A stretch of 41,911 bases of DNA from Candidatus Methylacidithermus pantelleriae (GCF_905250085.1 NZ_CAJNOB010000010.1:1-41911); one strand, 5' to 3'. Shown: positions 1 through 8,505, counted from the first letter of the stretch. Program-made: numbers and translations. Notes: generated from the sequence alone by a model not told the origin.

Positions 1-1505
1 CACCTCCGCCGCCCCCTCCCCCCTCGCTGGGCAGGGAGAAAACTCCTCCGGAAAGCGCCCGGACCAAACGACCAGGCCGATCGTTTCTTTTTTGGGCGGT
101 GTGGATCTTGGCTCTTGGGGCCCTGGGTCTGGTCGGGGCGAGTGCCGTGCGTTGGGTACTCCCATGGGTTCTTTCGTCATCGGGTTCCACAGCGGATGAA
201 GAACGATATTCCAGGCAGGAACTTCAGGCGGAGTGGGAGCGGTGGAGGGATCGGGTTGAGTCCTTTGCGTCGGGATCCTATGGGGAGCTTCCGTCGGGAA
301 AGCTAGGATGGTGGGAGAGTCTTACGCTAGTGCCACCGAGGGAGACCGCATGGGCTACTTTGAAACGGAGGCTCGGCCGAGGAGTGGAGCTCGTTGATGT
401 TGAGCCTGTACAAGTGGCACGCGATGGGGAGGGGGTTCGAATCGTTTACCGGGTGAGGCTTCGCGTTGGAGAACCGCAGTATCTGGTCCCGATTGGAGAT
501 GCCGTTCCTGACCCGCGCTCTGATGTGCGCGAACAAGCTCTGATTCGGTACGTGCTTTTTGCGCGGGGTCTCCCCCCGGGGAAGGTCTACTTTGTAGATA
601 AAAAGACGCTCCTTGTGGAGGGAGGAAAGGAGCTGGTGTTTCCCTGGGTGGTCCGCCGGGCGGTCAAGGAAGGTGGGATTTGGAAGATTCTTTCGGCTGA
701 TCCGATTCCGCTGGAGCGCGGAGTTCGGTGGGATGCGATCGCAGCCCAGAGTTCCCGAGCTTGTGTCATCCGGTCCGCTTCGGAAATCGATGAGTGCTTG
801 AACGAACAAGAAACCAGTTGGCGGCAATTTCGCGATCGTGTCAGCGCTATCGAGCAAACCAGCCACCAGCGCGAGCAAGAGCTTCAACAACAGCTCGAGT
901 CGGGTCGAGCCCAAATGGAAAGACAGCTTTCCGAGTACCGGCAAAAACTTTTGGCGCAAGTCCCGCAGGTCGGATCGGCCCCACGACCCAACCGCGAGCT
1001 CTTGAAATCGGGAACCGGGACCCCGACGGCTGCGGGTCTTGGAGCACTTTCCGGTGCAGCTGCTGGGGCGCTTTTCGGTGGCATTGCTGGAGGAGGGGAA
1101 GGGGCGGGAATTGGTGCTGGAGTGGGAGCGCTAGGAGGATTGCTCGGCGGGTTAATCGTGGGAAAATCTCACGAGCATGAAGTGTACGAACGCAGGCGGG
1201 CGGCTTACGCCGCACGGCGCAGAGCTCGGGCAGAAGCCTTGGCCCAAATAAACCAGGCTGTGGAGCAATACCGGAGTCAATTGGAAAGTGAATACGAGAA
1301 CCAGAAGAAAGCATTGGAGGAGTCCACGCAAAAACAAATCCAAGAGTTGTGGGACAACTTGAAACGGGAACTTGTAGAAAAGGCCCAGCAAAGAGAACAG
1401 GAGCTTCAATCGATTTTGGAAGGGGAGAAGGGTTTGGCTTGGAATCGTGGTTGGCGCCGGACGTCACGAGAACCGTCCAGAAGCTTTTTTGTATTTGCAG
1501 GGTAA
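1..1505 (+). CDS. Membrane-anchored coiled-coil protein with glycine-zipper segment (5' partial)
   Basis: The frame is open to the left edge of the window, so the N-terminus probably lies upstream. The first in-window residues are proline-rich (six prolines in a row), then basic. A GTG at 99 would be the first start codon, but it has no ribosome-binding site and would cut into the membrane segment, so I treat the gene as truncated by the window. One hydrophobic segment lies at about 90-190. It is followed by a globular region, a coiled coil rich in Gln and Glu (about 790-970), a Gly/Ala zipper-like hydrophobic stretch (about 1035-1160) and a second charged coiled coil (about 1190-1430). The zipper could be a second membrane insertion or an oligomerisation element. 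I recognise no family and assign no function. The end at the TAA at 1503-1505 is clear. Confidence 0.7.
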   Translation, partial: PPPPPPPSLGREKTPPESARTKRPGRSFLFWAVWILALGALGLVGASAVRWVLPWVLSSSGSTADEERYSRQELQAEWERWRDRVESFASGSYGELPSGKLGWWESLTLVPPRETAWATLKRRLGRGVELVDVEPVQVARDGEGVRIVYRVRLRVGEPQYLVPIGDAVPDPRSDVREQALIRYVLFARGLPPGKVYFVDKKTLLVEGGKELVFPWVVRRAVKEGGIWKILSADPIPLERGVRWDAIAAQSSRACVIRSASEIDECLNEQETSWRQFRDRVSAIEQTSHQREQELQQQLESGRAQMERQLSEYRQKLLAQVPQVGSAPRPNRELLKSGTGTPTAAGLGALSGAAAGALFGGIAGGGEGAGIGAGVGALGGLLGGLIVGKSHEHEVYERRRAAYAARRRARAEALAQINQAVEQYRSQLESEYENQKKALEESTQKQIQELWDNLKRELVEKAQQREQELQSILEGEKGLAWNRGWRRTSREPSRSFFVFAG

Positions 1506-1964
1506 GGAGGGACGAGGTTTTTTGCGTGGTGAATCTTGGGTGGGAACCGGCGCCCGAGTTTCCCTTGGGTCAAAAGGCCTGGCCAGGGAGTTCTCTTTCG
1601 TGACACCCTTTCCCCACGAGGAAATTGGGGGGCTTATATTACCGGCGGGGTATCGCCCTAGTCGAGCTGCCCAGGCGCAATACCCTTCGGGAGATGTCGC
1701 TATTTGCCGATGGGCGCAGAAGGGGAAAGAAAGGTGCCTCTTCAGTCTTTCGTATCTTTTGCGCTGATATAACACCCACTCCGTCTCAATGCCATTTTGG
1801 CTCTTGCGGCAGCTGATGGGACGATTTCGGTGGGCCCCCTGTCATGCACTCCCAAAGTCTTAGGGGCCCTCGGCCTCGCCCGGGCGACGGGGAGAAGGGA
1901 TGGGCCTTGGCTCGCAAGCTTATGAGCGATTCTTTTTCGAGGCAACGACCGGGCAAAGGCCTCC
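1506..1964. other. Intergenic stretch between convergent genes, no gene seen
   Basis: About 460 bases lie between the end of the coiled-coil gene and the end of metG, which run towards each other. I see no tRNA, no T-tailed hairpin of good quality and no reading frame with a ribosome-binding site. The short frames here look like random open frames in GC-rich DNA. Confidence 0.5.
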
Positions 1965-3596
1965 CTAGCCGAGTTGGGTTGCCTCAAGCTTGCGAAAGGG
2001 CAGCAAAGGTTTGCCAAGCGGGGTGTGCGGCTCCAAGGGCCGGAAAGCCCATCCGGTTTCCTCGACCTTTCCGCTTGCTCCCAAAAGTTCATGAAGGCGC
2101 TGGGAAGCGTGGGGCAAAAAGGGGTACCACAGGATTTTGAGGGCCTGGAGAAGATTCAAGAGATTCCCGAGTGCCGCCTTCATGGCCGGTGGATTTTCTC
2201 GGGCGCTTTTCCAGGGAGCTTTTTCCTCAAAGTAACGGTTTCCCAGGCGAGCCAGTCCCAGGGCCACTCGAAGGCCATCCCGAAGGCGCACCGCTTCCAA
2301 GCAACAACTTTCTTCTTGGAACGCCTTTTCAATGGCTTCGCTTATCCCCGCGTCCAGACCGGGAAAGGAAGGAACTTGTCCCCCTAAGTAATTGTGGGCA
2401 AAGGTGATCGTTCGATGAATGAGGTTTCCGTATATTCCCACCAGTTCCTCATTGTGACGCCGGAGAAATTCATCGAGCTCAAAATTGGTGTCGGAACTTT
2501 CGGGTAGCACCGCTGCCAGCCCGTAGCGAATTTCGTCGGGTGTAAAGTGGCGCAGCAGGTCCGGAAGGGTCACGCCAATCCCCTGGCTTTTGGAGGCTTT
2601 GGCTCCCCCGAAAACCAGATATTCGCTGGCCGGCACGTCGTAGGGGAGATTGAGTGCTCCTACGCCGAGAAGGATGGCGGGCCAGATAATCGTGTGAAAG
2701 GGAATATTATCCTTCCCGATGAAGTAATACGAACGGACCTCTGGATCTTGCCACCACTCTTTCCATCCGTCTGGGTTGCCTTGCTTTTGGGCGTACTCGA
2801 TCGTCGCGGAAAGATAGCCAATGACGGCTTCGAACCAGACGTAAATCCTTTTCTGCTCGTAACCGGGATAGGGTACGGGGATACCCCATTCGAGATCCCG
2901 GGTGATCGCGCGGGGCTGGAGACCTTGGGCCAGGAAGCTTAACGTGAACCGGTATACGTTGGATCGCCAGTGATGATTTTCTTTGACCCAGGCAACCAAG
3001 CGATCTTGGAAGGCCGGTAGGTCGAAAAAGAAGTGGATGGTGGTTCTCAGAACGGGAGGCTCTCCAGACAGGAGGCTTCGGGGAAAGAGAAGCTGAGAAG
3101 GCTCCAACAACGTCCCGCAACCCTCGCACTGGTCTCCTCTGGCTCGTTCATACCCGCAGCGGGGACAGGTCCCTTCGATGTAGCGATCCGGTAAAAAACG
3201 TTTTTTTATGGGGTCGTAGTAAGCCTCGACCTCTTTTTGGAAAAGATAGCCTTTGTCCAGCAGGGTGGAAAAAATCTCTCCCACCGTCTTTTGATGGGTT
3301 AGGGAGCGTGTGGTTGTGTAGTGATCGAAGGAAATGCCAAGCGAGGCCCAATATCCCTGGAATTCCCTATGGAAACGCTCCGCAATGTCTGCAGGGGAGA
3401 CTCCTTCCTTTTCTGCGCGGACGGTGATCGGCGTGCCGTGGGCATCGCTGCCGCTCACCATAAGGATGGGATTCCCTTGGATCCGGTGGTATCGGCAAAA
3501 GATGTCGGCTGGAAGGTAAACCCCGGCCAGGTGTCCGGCATGGAGAGGGCCGTTAGCGTACGGCCAGGCAACACCCACAAAAATTTTTTTTGCCAT
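1965..3596 (-). CDS. metG: Methionyl-tRNA synthetase
   Basis: This cytoplasmic class I aminoacyl-tRNA synthetase charges tRNA-Met with methionine using ATP. The HIGH motif appears as HAGH (residues 19-22) after WPYANGPL. The KMSKS loop appears as KASKS (333-337). A zinc knuckle of four cysteines is visible at 144, 147, 157 and 160. At 543 residues it is the short form without the C-terminal tRNA-binding domain found in some bacterial MetRS. I chose the ATG at 3596 (MAKKIFVG). A TTG two codons upstream is also possible, and neither has a strong ribosome-binding site. It lies about 100 bases downstream of dapB on the same strand and may be the last gene of the dapF-dapA-dapB transcript. Confidence 0.95.
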   Translation of the reverse strand: MAKKIFVGVAWPYANGPLHAGHLAGVYLPADIFCRYHRIQGNPILMVSGSDAHGTPITVRAEKEGVSPADIAERFHREFQGYWASLGISFDHYTTTRSLTHQKTVGEIFSTLLDKGYLFQKEVEAYYDPIKKRFLPDRYIEGTCPRCGYERARGDQCEGCGTLLEPSQLLFPRSLLSGEPPVLRTTIHFFFDLPAFQDRLVAWVKENHHWRSNVYRFTLSFLAQGLQPRAITRDLEWGIPVPYPGYEQKRIYVWFEAVIGYLSATIEYAQKQGNPDGWKEWWQDPEVRSYYFIGKDNIPFHTIIWPAILLGVGALNLPYDVPASEYLVFGGAKASKSQGIGVTLPDLLRHFTPDEIRYGLAAVLPESSDTNFELDEFLRRHNEELVGIYGNLIHRTITFAHNYLGGQVPSFPGLDAGISEAIEKAFQEESCCLEAVRLRDGLRVALGLARLGNRYFEEKAPWKSARENPPAMKAALGNLLNLLQALKILWYPFLPHASQRLHELLGASGKVEETGWAFRPLEPHTPLGKPLLPFRKLEATQLG

Positions 3597-3699
3597 GGTC
3601 AAAAGATAATCCCATCCTGTGCAGGGACGCGACCGAGATTTCGTTTTTTTCCGGCCCTCTTGTCCGGGCCTGAAGCGCGTGGATGGCTTTCTCCTTTAG

Positions 3700-4461
3700 C
3701 TAGAAAGAGCTCTTCGGCTGGCTACCCAGCATATCCTCGATGGAGTAAAGACCGGCAGGGCGGTTGCGGATCCATAAAGCTCCTTTGAGAGCTCCGGAAG
3801 CGAAGGCGGCCCGGCTCCAGGCTTTGTGGGAAAGCTCCAGTCTTTCTCCTTCGGTAAGAAAAAGGACCGTATGTTCGCCGATGACATCTCCCCCGCGCAG
3901 CGAGTGCATTCCTAGCTCCTCCTTGGAGCGAGGACCGGTTTGTCCCGCTCGACCGAACCGGGCCATTTCCTGCCACTGCCTTTGCATCGATTGGCCAATC
4001 ATTTCGGCTAAACGGCAGGCGGTCCCGCTTGGAGCATCGAGCTTGTTGCGGTGGTGCAGTTCCACAATCTCTACTTCGTAGCCTTCCCCTAAGAGCCAGC
4101 GGGCGGCCTCCTGCACGAGTCGCCCCAGTACCATTACGCCCAGGGAAAAGTTGGGAGCATGGAGGATGGGAATCTTTTGGGCAGCGTCCCGTATTGTTGC
4201 TTTCTCCTCGCTTGTGTGCCCCGTGGTGCCACTGACAAGGGCTTTGTCCAGGGCAACACAGGCTTCCACGAGGCTGGCAGTAGCCGAAGGGTGGCTAAAA
4301 TCGATGATCACGTCGCAGGAGACAAAACCTCGGAGGGGATCGTCACCTCGATCGAGCTGAGCCACAACGGTAAAGCGAGGATCAGAGGACGCCAGGCGGA
4401 CAATTTCCTGTCCCATTTTTCCCTTGGCTCCAAAGACACCCAGCTGGATCGGGGAGTTCAT
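3700..4461 (-). CDS. dapB: 4-hydroxy-tetrahydrodipicolinate reductase
   Basis: The enzyme reduces the DapA product with NAD(P)H to tetrahydrodipicolinate in the lysine/meso-DAP pathway. The N-terminal Rossmann motif GAKGKMG lies at residues 10-16, GTTG follows in the nucleotide-binding domain, and the substrate-binding and catalytic signature HHRNKLDAPSGTA is intact. Length (253) is close to the family norm of about 250-270. The ATG overlaps the stop of dapA as ATGA (4458-4461), which indicates translational coupling. With dapF and dapA it forms a compact operon that supplies meso-DAP to the wall cluster downstream in this window. Confidence 0.95.
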   Translation of the reverse strand: MNSPIQLGVFGAKGKMGQEIVRLASSDPRFTVVAQLDRGDDPLRGFVSCDVIIDFSHPSATASLVEACVALDKALVSGTTGHTSEEKATIRDAAQKIPILHAPNFSLGVMVLGRLVQEAARWLLGEGYEVEIVELHHRNKLDAPSGTACRLAEMIGQSMQRQWQEMARFGRAGQTGPRSKEELGMHSLRGGDVIGEHTVLFLTEGERLELSHKAWSRAAFASGALKGALWIRNRPAGLYSIEDMLGSQPKSSF

Positions 4462-5339
4462 GATGGGACAAGCCCCAGGGAGCGCAGTGTCTGTTCAAGC
4501 CGCCTCCAATTGGCGGGCTCCATCGGGACAAGGGGGAGACGAACTTCTGCGCTCATCCATCCCAGAAAGGCAAGGGCTTGTTTGACCGGAACAGGATTGG
4601 TCTCAAGAAACAGATCCCGAAAAAGCGGGTAAAGCTTTCGATGCCATTGGAGGGCTTCGGAAGGGTTCCCAGCACAAAAGCTTCGCACCAGGCTTCCTAC
4701 CTCGCGGGGTACAAGGTTGGACGCCACGCTTATGACCCCGGTGGCTCCCAGGCTCAAAAGGGGAAGGGTTAGGCTATCGTCCCCGCTTAGGATGGCAAAC
4801 TCTTCCGGTAAACATTGTTTGAGCCGGCTCACCCGATCCACTGAGCCGCTGGCTTCCTTAATGGCGACGGCATTCGGACAGCGCTGCGCAATCTCGGCCA
4901 CAGTTTCCGGCAAAAGATCCACTCCGCACCGACTCGGAATATTGTAAAGAACCACAGGAAGCGGGGTCGATTGGCAGACCGCTTCAAAATGGGCGATCAG
5001 ACCTGCTTGTGTTGGGCGGTTGTAGTATGGGGAAACGACCAGTACTCCATCGGCTCCTGCCTTTTCCGCAGCCTGGGTGAGTTCGATGGCTTCGCGTGTG
5101 CTGTTGCTCCCGGTTCCCGCAATGACACGGGTGCGCCCTGCCGCTTGCTGGACCACCATTTCAATCACTTGAATATGCTCGTGGTGGCTTAAGGTGGCCG
5201 ATTCCCCCGTGGTTCCCACGGGGACCATTCCTTCGACTCCGGCCTGAACCTGGCGTTCGACCAAGGCCAAAAGCGCCTTGCTGTCGATGCAACCGTCGCG
5301 AAAAGGAGTCACTAAGGCAGTAAAAACGCCGTGAAGCAT
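4458..5339 (-). CDS. dapA: 4-hydroxy-tetrahydrodipicolinate synthase
   Basis: A TIM-barrel, Schiff-base-forming enzyme that condenses pyruvate with aspartate semialdehyde, the committed step of lysine/meso-DAP synthesis. Visible signatures are GTTGESATL near residue 44, the catalytic Tyr in YNIPSRCG and the Schiff-base Lys in AIKEASG. From the ATG at 5339 the protein has 293 residues, matching the family. A TTG two codons upstream (5345) abuts the dapF stop but would only add two residues. No strong ribosome-binding site is seen, so translation probably depends on coupling to dapF, whose stop lies 6 bases upstream. Confidence 0.95.
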   Translation of the reverse strand: MLHGVFTALVTPFRDGCIDSKALLALVERQVQAGVEGMVPVGTTGESATLSHHEHIQVIEMVVQQAAGRTRVIAGTGSNSTREAIELTQAAEKAGADGVLVVSPYYNRPTQAGLIAHFEAVCQSTPLPVVLYNIPSRCGVDLLPETVAEIAQRCPNAVAIKEASGSVDRVSRLKQCLPEEFAILSGDDSLTLPLLSLGATGVISVASNLVPREVGSLVRSFCAGNPSEALQWHRKLYPLFRDLFLETNPVPVKQALAFLGWMSAEVRLPLVPMEPANWRRLEQTLRSLGLVPS

Positions 5340-5345
5340 AAACAA

Positions 5346-6179
5346 TCAAAGGGTGGGATCACGTAACTCGACTTCACCCGAAAAGACGACCTCGGCAGGA
5401 CCGCGGAGGACCACCTGGCCAGGAAGGGGTTCTCCGGGAGCAAACTCGACCCGGAGAATCGAACGGCTTTTGACGGTCACTTCGATCGGAGGAGCTAGTT
5501 GCTTGACGAGATACGCGACGAGGGCCGACGCGGCAACCCCTGTCCCGCAGGCCAGGGTTTCGTCTTCAACCCCACGCTCGTACGTCCGAACGCCAATGGA
5601 GGAGGACCCGGTTACTTGGACAAAATTCACATTGGCTCCCGCAGGTGACCAGGCGGGATGATGGCGCAGTTCGGCGCCTCGTTCTCGAATGGGGACCGAC
5701 TCAAGATCGCGCACAAAGACTACAAGATGCGGGACTCCGGTCTTGACAAAATGAACTTCGAGCGGGCCGTGAGCGGTCGAGATGAAGCGATGCAGTTCCA
5801 CCTCTTGGGGGGCAGGAAGCTTCACCGATACCCCTTCGGCATCCACGGTGGCTTCGATCGGGCCGGCCTTGGTGTCAAAGCAAAGCGAGTTTCCAAAGCC
5901 TTGATGGGCAAGGAAACGCGCAAAACATCGGGCTCCGTTGCCGCAACTTTCGGCTTCTGTCCCATCGCAGTTAAAATACCGCATGAGGGTTCGGCCGGGT
6001 TGGTCGCCTTGCTCGACCAAAAGGACCCCGTCGGCTCCGACACCAAAATGGCGGTCGCAAAGCCAAGCGATCGTTTGGGGAGCTAGACTTAGGCGATGGG
6101 AGCGATTATCAATGAGAATGAAATCGTTGCCGGCCCCGGTCAATTTTACAAAGGGGACTTTCCTTCGATCCGCGGTCAT
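5346..6179 (-). CDS. dapF: Diaminopimelate epimerase
   Basis: A cofactor-independent racemase that converts LL-DAP to meso-DAP. Both half-site cysteines are present: NCDGTEAESCGNGARC in the N-terminal half and ACGTGVAASA in the C-terminal half. The N-terminal motif KLTGAGNDF is typical. Length is 277 residues. It is the first gene of the dapF-dapA-dapB(-metG) set and diverges from hisH with about 130 bases between the two, where the promoters must lie. No strong promoter consensus stands out there. Confidence 0.95.
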   Translation of the reverse strand: MTADRRKVPFVKLTGAGNDFILIDNRSHRLSLAPQTIAWLCDRHFGVGADGVLLVEQGDQPGRTLMRYFNCDGTEAESCGNGARCFARFLAHQGFGNSLCFDTKAGPIEATVDAEGVSVKLPAPQEVELHRFISTAHGPLEVHFVKTGVPHLVVFVRDLESVPIRERGAELRHHPAWSPAGANVNFVQVTGSSSIGVRTYERGVEDETLACGTGVAASALVAYLVKQLAPPIEVTVKSRSILRVEFAPGEPLPGQVVLRGPAEVVFSGEVELRDPTL

Positions 6180-6312
6180 GCTTGCTACTTTGGCCTGGAG
6201 TGGATGCTTTTTCTTAGAACGTTTTCCTTTTTTCTTTTACTTTGGATCCTACAAGGGACCAAAGCTACTCCAACCCTAAAAATCACTGATCCAAGGACGT
6301 CAGAACGCTTCT

Positions 6313-7047
6313 ATGCAAGAAAAAAATCGTGGACGTAATCAAGAAGATCACCCTTCTTCGGGACTTCTCCGGCAAGAGCCAAAGAAAGGGTTTCCAACCG
6401 GTGACTTTCAGGGACGTTTTGGTTTGGGTCTTCGCATTGGGCTCGTCGACTATTCCATGGGGAACCTCCGCAGCGTGGCCAACGCGCTGCGGGTCACCGG
6501 GGCTAGTCCAATCCTTGTGACGGGACCGGGTGACCTTCCTGGGCTTCAGGCGCTCGTACTGCCTGGGGTGGGAGCGTTTGGCGATTGTGTACGGCAATTA
6601 CAGAACCGCAAGCTTTGGGAGCCTATCCGCCAGTGGATCGGCGAGGGGAAACCTTTTCTTGGTATTTGCCTGGGTTACCAGGTGCTTTTTGAAGGGAGCG
6701 AGGAAGCGCCAGGGTGCCCCGGTTTGGGGATTTTTGCCGGGATGGTACGACGCTTGCCGGCCGGGACTCTCAAGGTGCCTCACATGGGTTGGAACCGGAT
6801 TGAGGTGGTCCGGACCAACCCGTGGAGTTTTGCCCTGCCCAGCGGGGAGTTTGTGTATTTTGTGCACAGCTTTTACCCGGAGCCCCGTGATCGGGAGCTT
6901 GTGTTAAGCTGGACGCAGTATGGGGTCCGTTTTGCGAGTTCCATTGGCCGGGGCAGGCTGGTGGCTACACAGTTTCATCCGGAAAAAAGCCAGCGGGTGG
7001 GTTTGGGGCTCTTACGGGCCTTCGTCCGCTCGATCGAGTGTGCGTAG
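6313..7047 (+). CDS. hisH: Imidazole glycerol phosphate synthase, glutamine amidotransferase subunit
   Basis: HisH hydrolyses glutamine and channels ammonia to HisF for imidazole-glycerol-phosphate formation in histidine synthesis. The class I amidotransferase triad is visible: the Cys nucleophile in FLGICLGYQ and the His and Glu in QFHPEK. The oxyanion-strand motif PGVGAFGDCV is present too. The open frame begins at the ATG at 6313, but the conserved fold begins only at RIGLVDYSMGN. A TTG at 6424 preceded by CAGGGACG is the start that best fits the family (207 residues), leaving about 37 extra residues if 6313 is used. hisF is not in the window. The gene stops with TAG directly in frame with the following hisA. 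Confidence 0.93.
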   Translation: MQEKNRGRNQEDHPSSGLLRQEPKKGFPTGDFQGRFGLGLRIGLVDYSMGNLRSVANALRVTGASPILVTGPGDLPGLQALVLPGVGAFGDCVRQLQNRKLWEPIRQWIGEGKPFLGICLGYQVLFEGSEEAPGCPGLGIFAGMVRRLPAGTLKVPHMGWNRIEVVRTNPWSFALPSGEFVYFVHSFYPEPRDRELVLSWTQYGVRFASSIGRGRLVATQFHPEKSQRVGLGLLRAFVRSIECA

Positions 7048-7049
7048 GG

Positions 7050-7055
7050 AGGAGG
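7050..7055 (+). promoter_or_regulatory. Strong ribosome-binding site of hisA
   Basis: A perfect AGGAGG within GGGAGGAGGG directly follows the hisH stop. It sits 7 bases before an ATC codon at 7063 and 1 base before an ATT at 7057. No ATG, GTG or TTG in the hisA frame lies at normal spacing, so this site helps decide the unusual start. Confidence 0.7.
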
Positions 7056-7062
7056 GATTGCG

Positions 7063-7788
7063 ATCAAACTCTTTGCTGCGTTGGATCTTTACCAGGGCCA
7101 GGTAGTGCGGCTTTTGCAGGGCCGCAAGGACAAGCTGTGGGTCTATGGGAAAGACCCGGTTGCGGTGGCCCAAAAGTGGAAGGAAGCAGGGGCACGACGG
7201 CTCCATGTGGTGGACCTGGATGGTGCGTTTGAGGGAGAGCCACGACAGCTTCACTGGGTTCGCAGGATCGTGGAGTCTACGGGGCTTGCCCTCCAGCTCG
7301 GAGGAGGGATACGGAGCGAGTGGGCCGTGGAACAAGCGTTGGAGTCAGGAGCCCGGTGGATTCTTTTGGGAACGGTAGCGGCGGAAAATCCGTCCTTGGC
7401 GGCCCAGATTGTGCGAAGGTTTGGTAGCGATCGAATCGGTGTGGCACTGGATGCTCGCAAGGAGCGTGTGGTGACTCGGGGCTGGGTGCAACGATCCCAG
7501 CGGACAGTGATGGGGCTTGCCTTGGAGCTTCGTGCAGCAGGGATCGAGCGCTTTCTTTATACGGACACCTCGGTCGACGGAACGCTTGGCGGGCCAGATA
7601 TGGAGGGGATCGAGAAGCTCGTTGGTTCGGTGGGGGGGCTGTGGATGGCTTCCGGAGGAATCGGGGGACTTGAGGACCTCCGGAAACTGGCAAGGGTTGG
7701 GGGGCTTTACGGGGTGGTCGTTGGGCGTGCGCTTTACGAGGAGCGCTTGGACCTAAGGGAGGCTCTTTCGCTAGAAGGTGTGAGGTAA
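7063..7788 (+). CDS. hisA: Phosphoribosylformimino-AICAR-phosphate isomerase (ProFAR isomerase), non-canonical start
   Basis: HisA is a (beta-alpha)8 isomerase of the histidine pathway. Recognisable parts are the first strand with the catalytic Asp (KLFAALD), the phosphate-binding GGGIRS, the second catalytic Asp in YTDTSVDGT and the C-terminal ASGGIG. The first conventional start in frame is a TTG at 7081, but it would delete strand 1 and leave the catalytic Asp as residue 2. The codons before it encode conserved sequence back to an ATC at 7063, which is correctly spaced from a perfect AGGAGG. I therefore place the start at ATC 7063 (241 residues). An ATT at 7057 is the alternative. Because hisH and hisA share a frame separated by one TAG, read-through to a fused protein is also formally possible. 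Confidence 0.85.
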   Translation: MKLFAALDLYQGQVVRLLQGRKDKLWVYGKDPVAVAQKWKEAGARRLHVVDLDGAFEGEPRQLHWVRRIVESTGLALQLGGGIRSEWAVEQALESGARWILLGTVAAENPSLAAQIVRRFGSDRIGVALDARKERVVTRGWVQRSQRTVMGLALELRAAGIERFLYTDTSVDGTLGGPDMEGIEKLVGSVGGLWMASGGIGGLEDLRKLARVGGLYGVVVGRALYEERLDLREALSLEGVR

Positions 7789-7791
7789 GGG

Positions 7792-7837
7792 TTGTCAAGA
7801 GCGAGACAATACAAAGGGACAGAAAAGGCTCGTTGTC
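7792..7837. repeat. TTGTC/GACAA inverted repeat group after hisA
   Basis: TTGTC (7792-7796), GACAA (7805-7809) and TTGTC (7833-7837) can pair in two alternative hairpins. No T-run follows, so it is not a clear terminator. It may be chance or a weak regulatory structure between hisA and mraZ. Confidence 0.25.
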
Positions 7838-7961
7838 ACAGGATATCCGAGTGACGTTGTGTGCGCGGGGCAGGCGGTCCTGGATGGGTGGTCAAGGCGG
7901 AGGCCGGCCATTGCTAGAATAAAAAAAGATCCTTACTTTTCGTTTTTTTCCAAAAAAAAGT

Positions 7962-7990
7962 TTGACAATCCCCTGGTCGTGGAGGCAAAT
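7962..7990 (+). promoter_or_regulatory. Possible sigma-70 promoter of the dcw cluster
   Basis: A perfect TTGACA box at 7962-7967 is followed 17 bases later by GCAAAT, a poor -10 box. It lies downstream of an A/T-rich stretch with several A-runs, unlike the surrounding GC-rich DNA. The TGGNN array begins exactly at the end of the -10 position, as expected for a repressor site over the transcription start. Confidence 0.45.
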
Positions 7991-8034
7991 GGGGCAAAGT
8001 GGGAGACATTGGAGAAAAATGGAGCCAGGTGGCC
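7990..8034 (+). promoter_or_regulatory. MraZ-box-like operator: five TGGNN units at 10-bp period
   Basis: TGGGG (7990), TGGGA (8000), TGGAG (8010), TGGAG (8020) and TGGCC (8030) are spaced at exactly 10 bases. Established knowledge: MraZ binds TGGGN direct repeats separated by about 5 bases next to its own gene and represses the dcw operon. The first two units match fully and the later ones are degenerate. The array overlaps the first possible start codon of mraZ. Confidence 0.75.
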
Positions 8035-8505
8035 CAGAAGGGGGGCTCTGGGAGGACGGATTATCGCCCGGTTCGGGCCAGCTACACGGATGTCTTTGAA
8101 CATAGCTTTGACGAAAAGGGCAGGATTACGATTCCCGCCGACTGGCGAACGGAAGCTTATGAATCAAGGCTTTTCATTTTTCCCTCCAAAAAACTGTGTC
8201 TCAAGGTCTATCCGGAGTCCTGGCTGGGTCGTCTTCAGGAGGCCATTGCCAGTTTTTCTCTGGATGATCCCCAACGGTTGCGCCTGGAAGCGCTGGCTCA
8301 GATGGCCCAGGCGGCTAGCTGGGACCAGCAAGGCCGGATCACGGTTAAGGAGCGTCTTCGCACGCATGCGCAATTAAAAAAGGAAGCCATTCTGGTCGGA
8401 TGCTTGGACCACTTTCAAATCTGGGCTCCGGATCGTTGGAAGGCGGCAGCGCCGCGGCCCCTCCAACTAGAGGAGGTGATCGAGGGATGGCTCTTACGGC
8501 TGTAA
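7999..8505 (+). CDS. mraZ: Transcriptional regulator MraZ
   Basis: MraZ is a DNA-binding regulator with two SpoVT/AbrB-like domains, each with a DxxxR motif. Here they read DEKGR (about residues 38-42) and DQQGR (about 112-116). Family members usually start a few residues before the first domain, while this frame from the GTG at 7999 has about 29 extra residues and overlaps the operator array. A GTG at 8029, with GGAG four bases upstream, is therefore an equally good or better start. It is the first gene of the dcw cluster, and its 3' end overlaps the rsmH start by 19 bases. It is probably autoregulated through the TGGNN array. Confidence 0.92.
   Translation: MGDIGEKWSQVAQKGGSGRTDYRPVRASYTDVFEHSFDEKGRITIPADWRTEAYESRLFIFPSKKLCLKVYPESWLGRLQEAIASFSLDDPQRLRLEALAQMAQAASWDQQGRITVKERLRTHAQLKKEAILVGCLDHFQIWAPDRWKAAAPRPLQLEEVIEGWLLRL

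Noticed and set aside
1742-2092. A 116-codon minus-strand frame after metG
   Set aside because: Half of it overlaps metG in another frame, it has no ribosome-binding site, and its composition is that of a GC-rich shadow.
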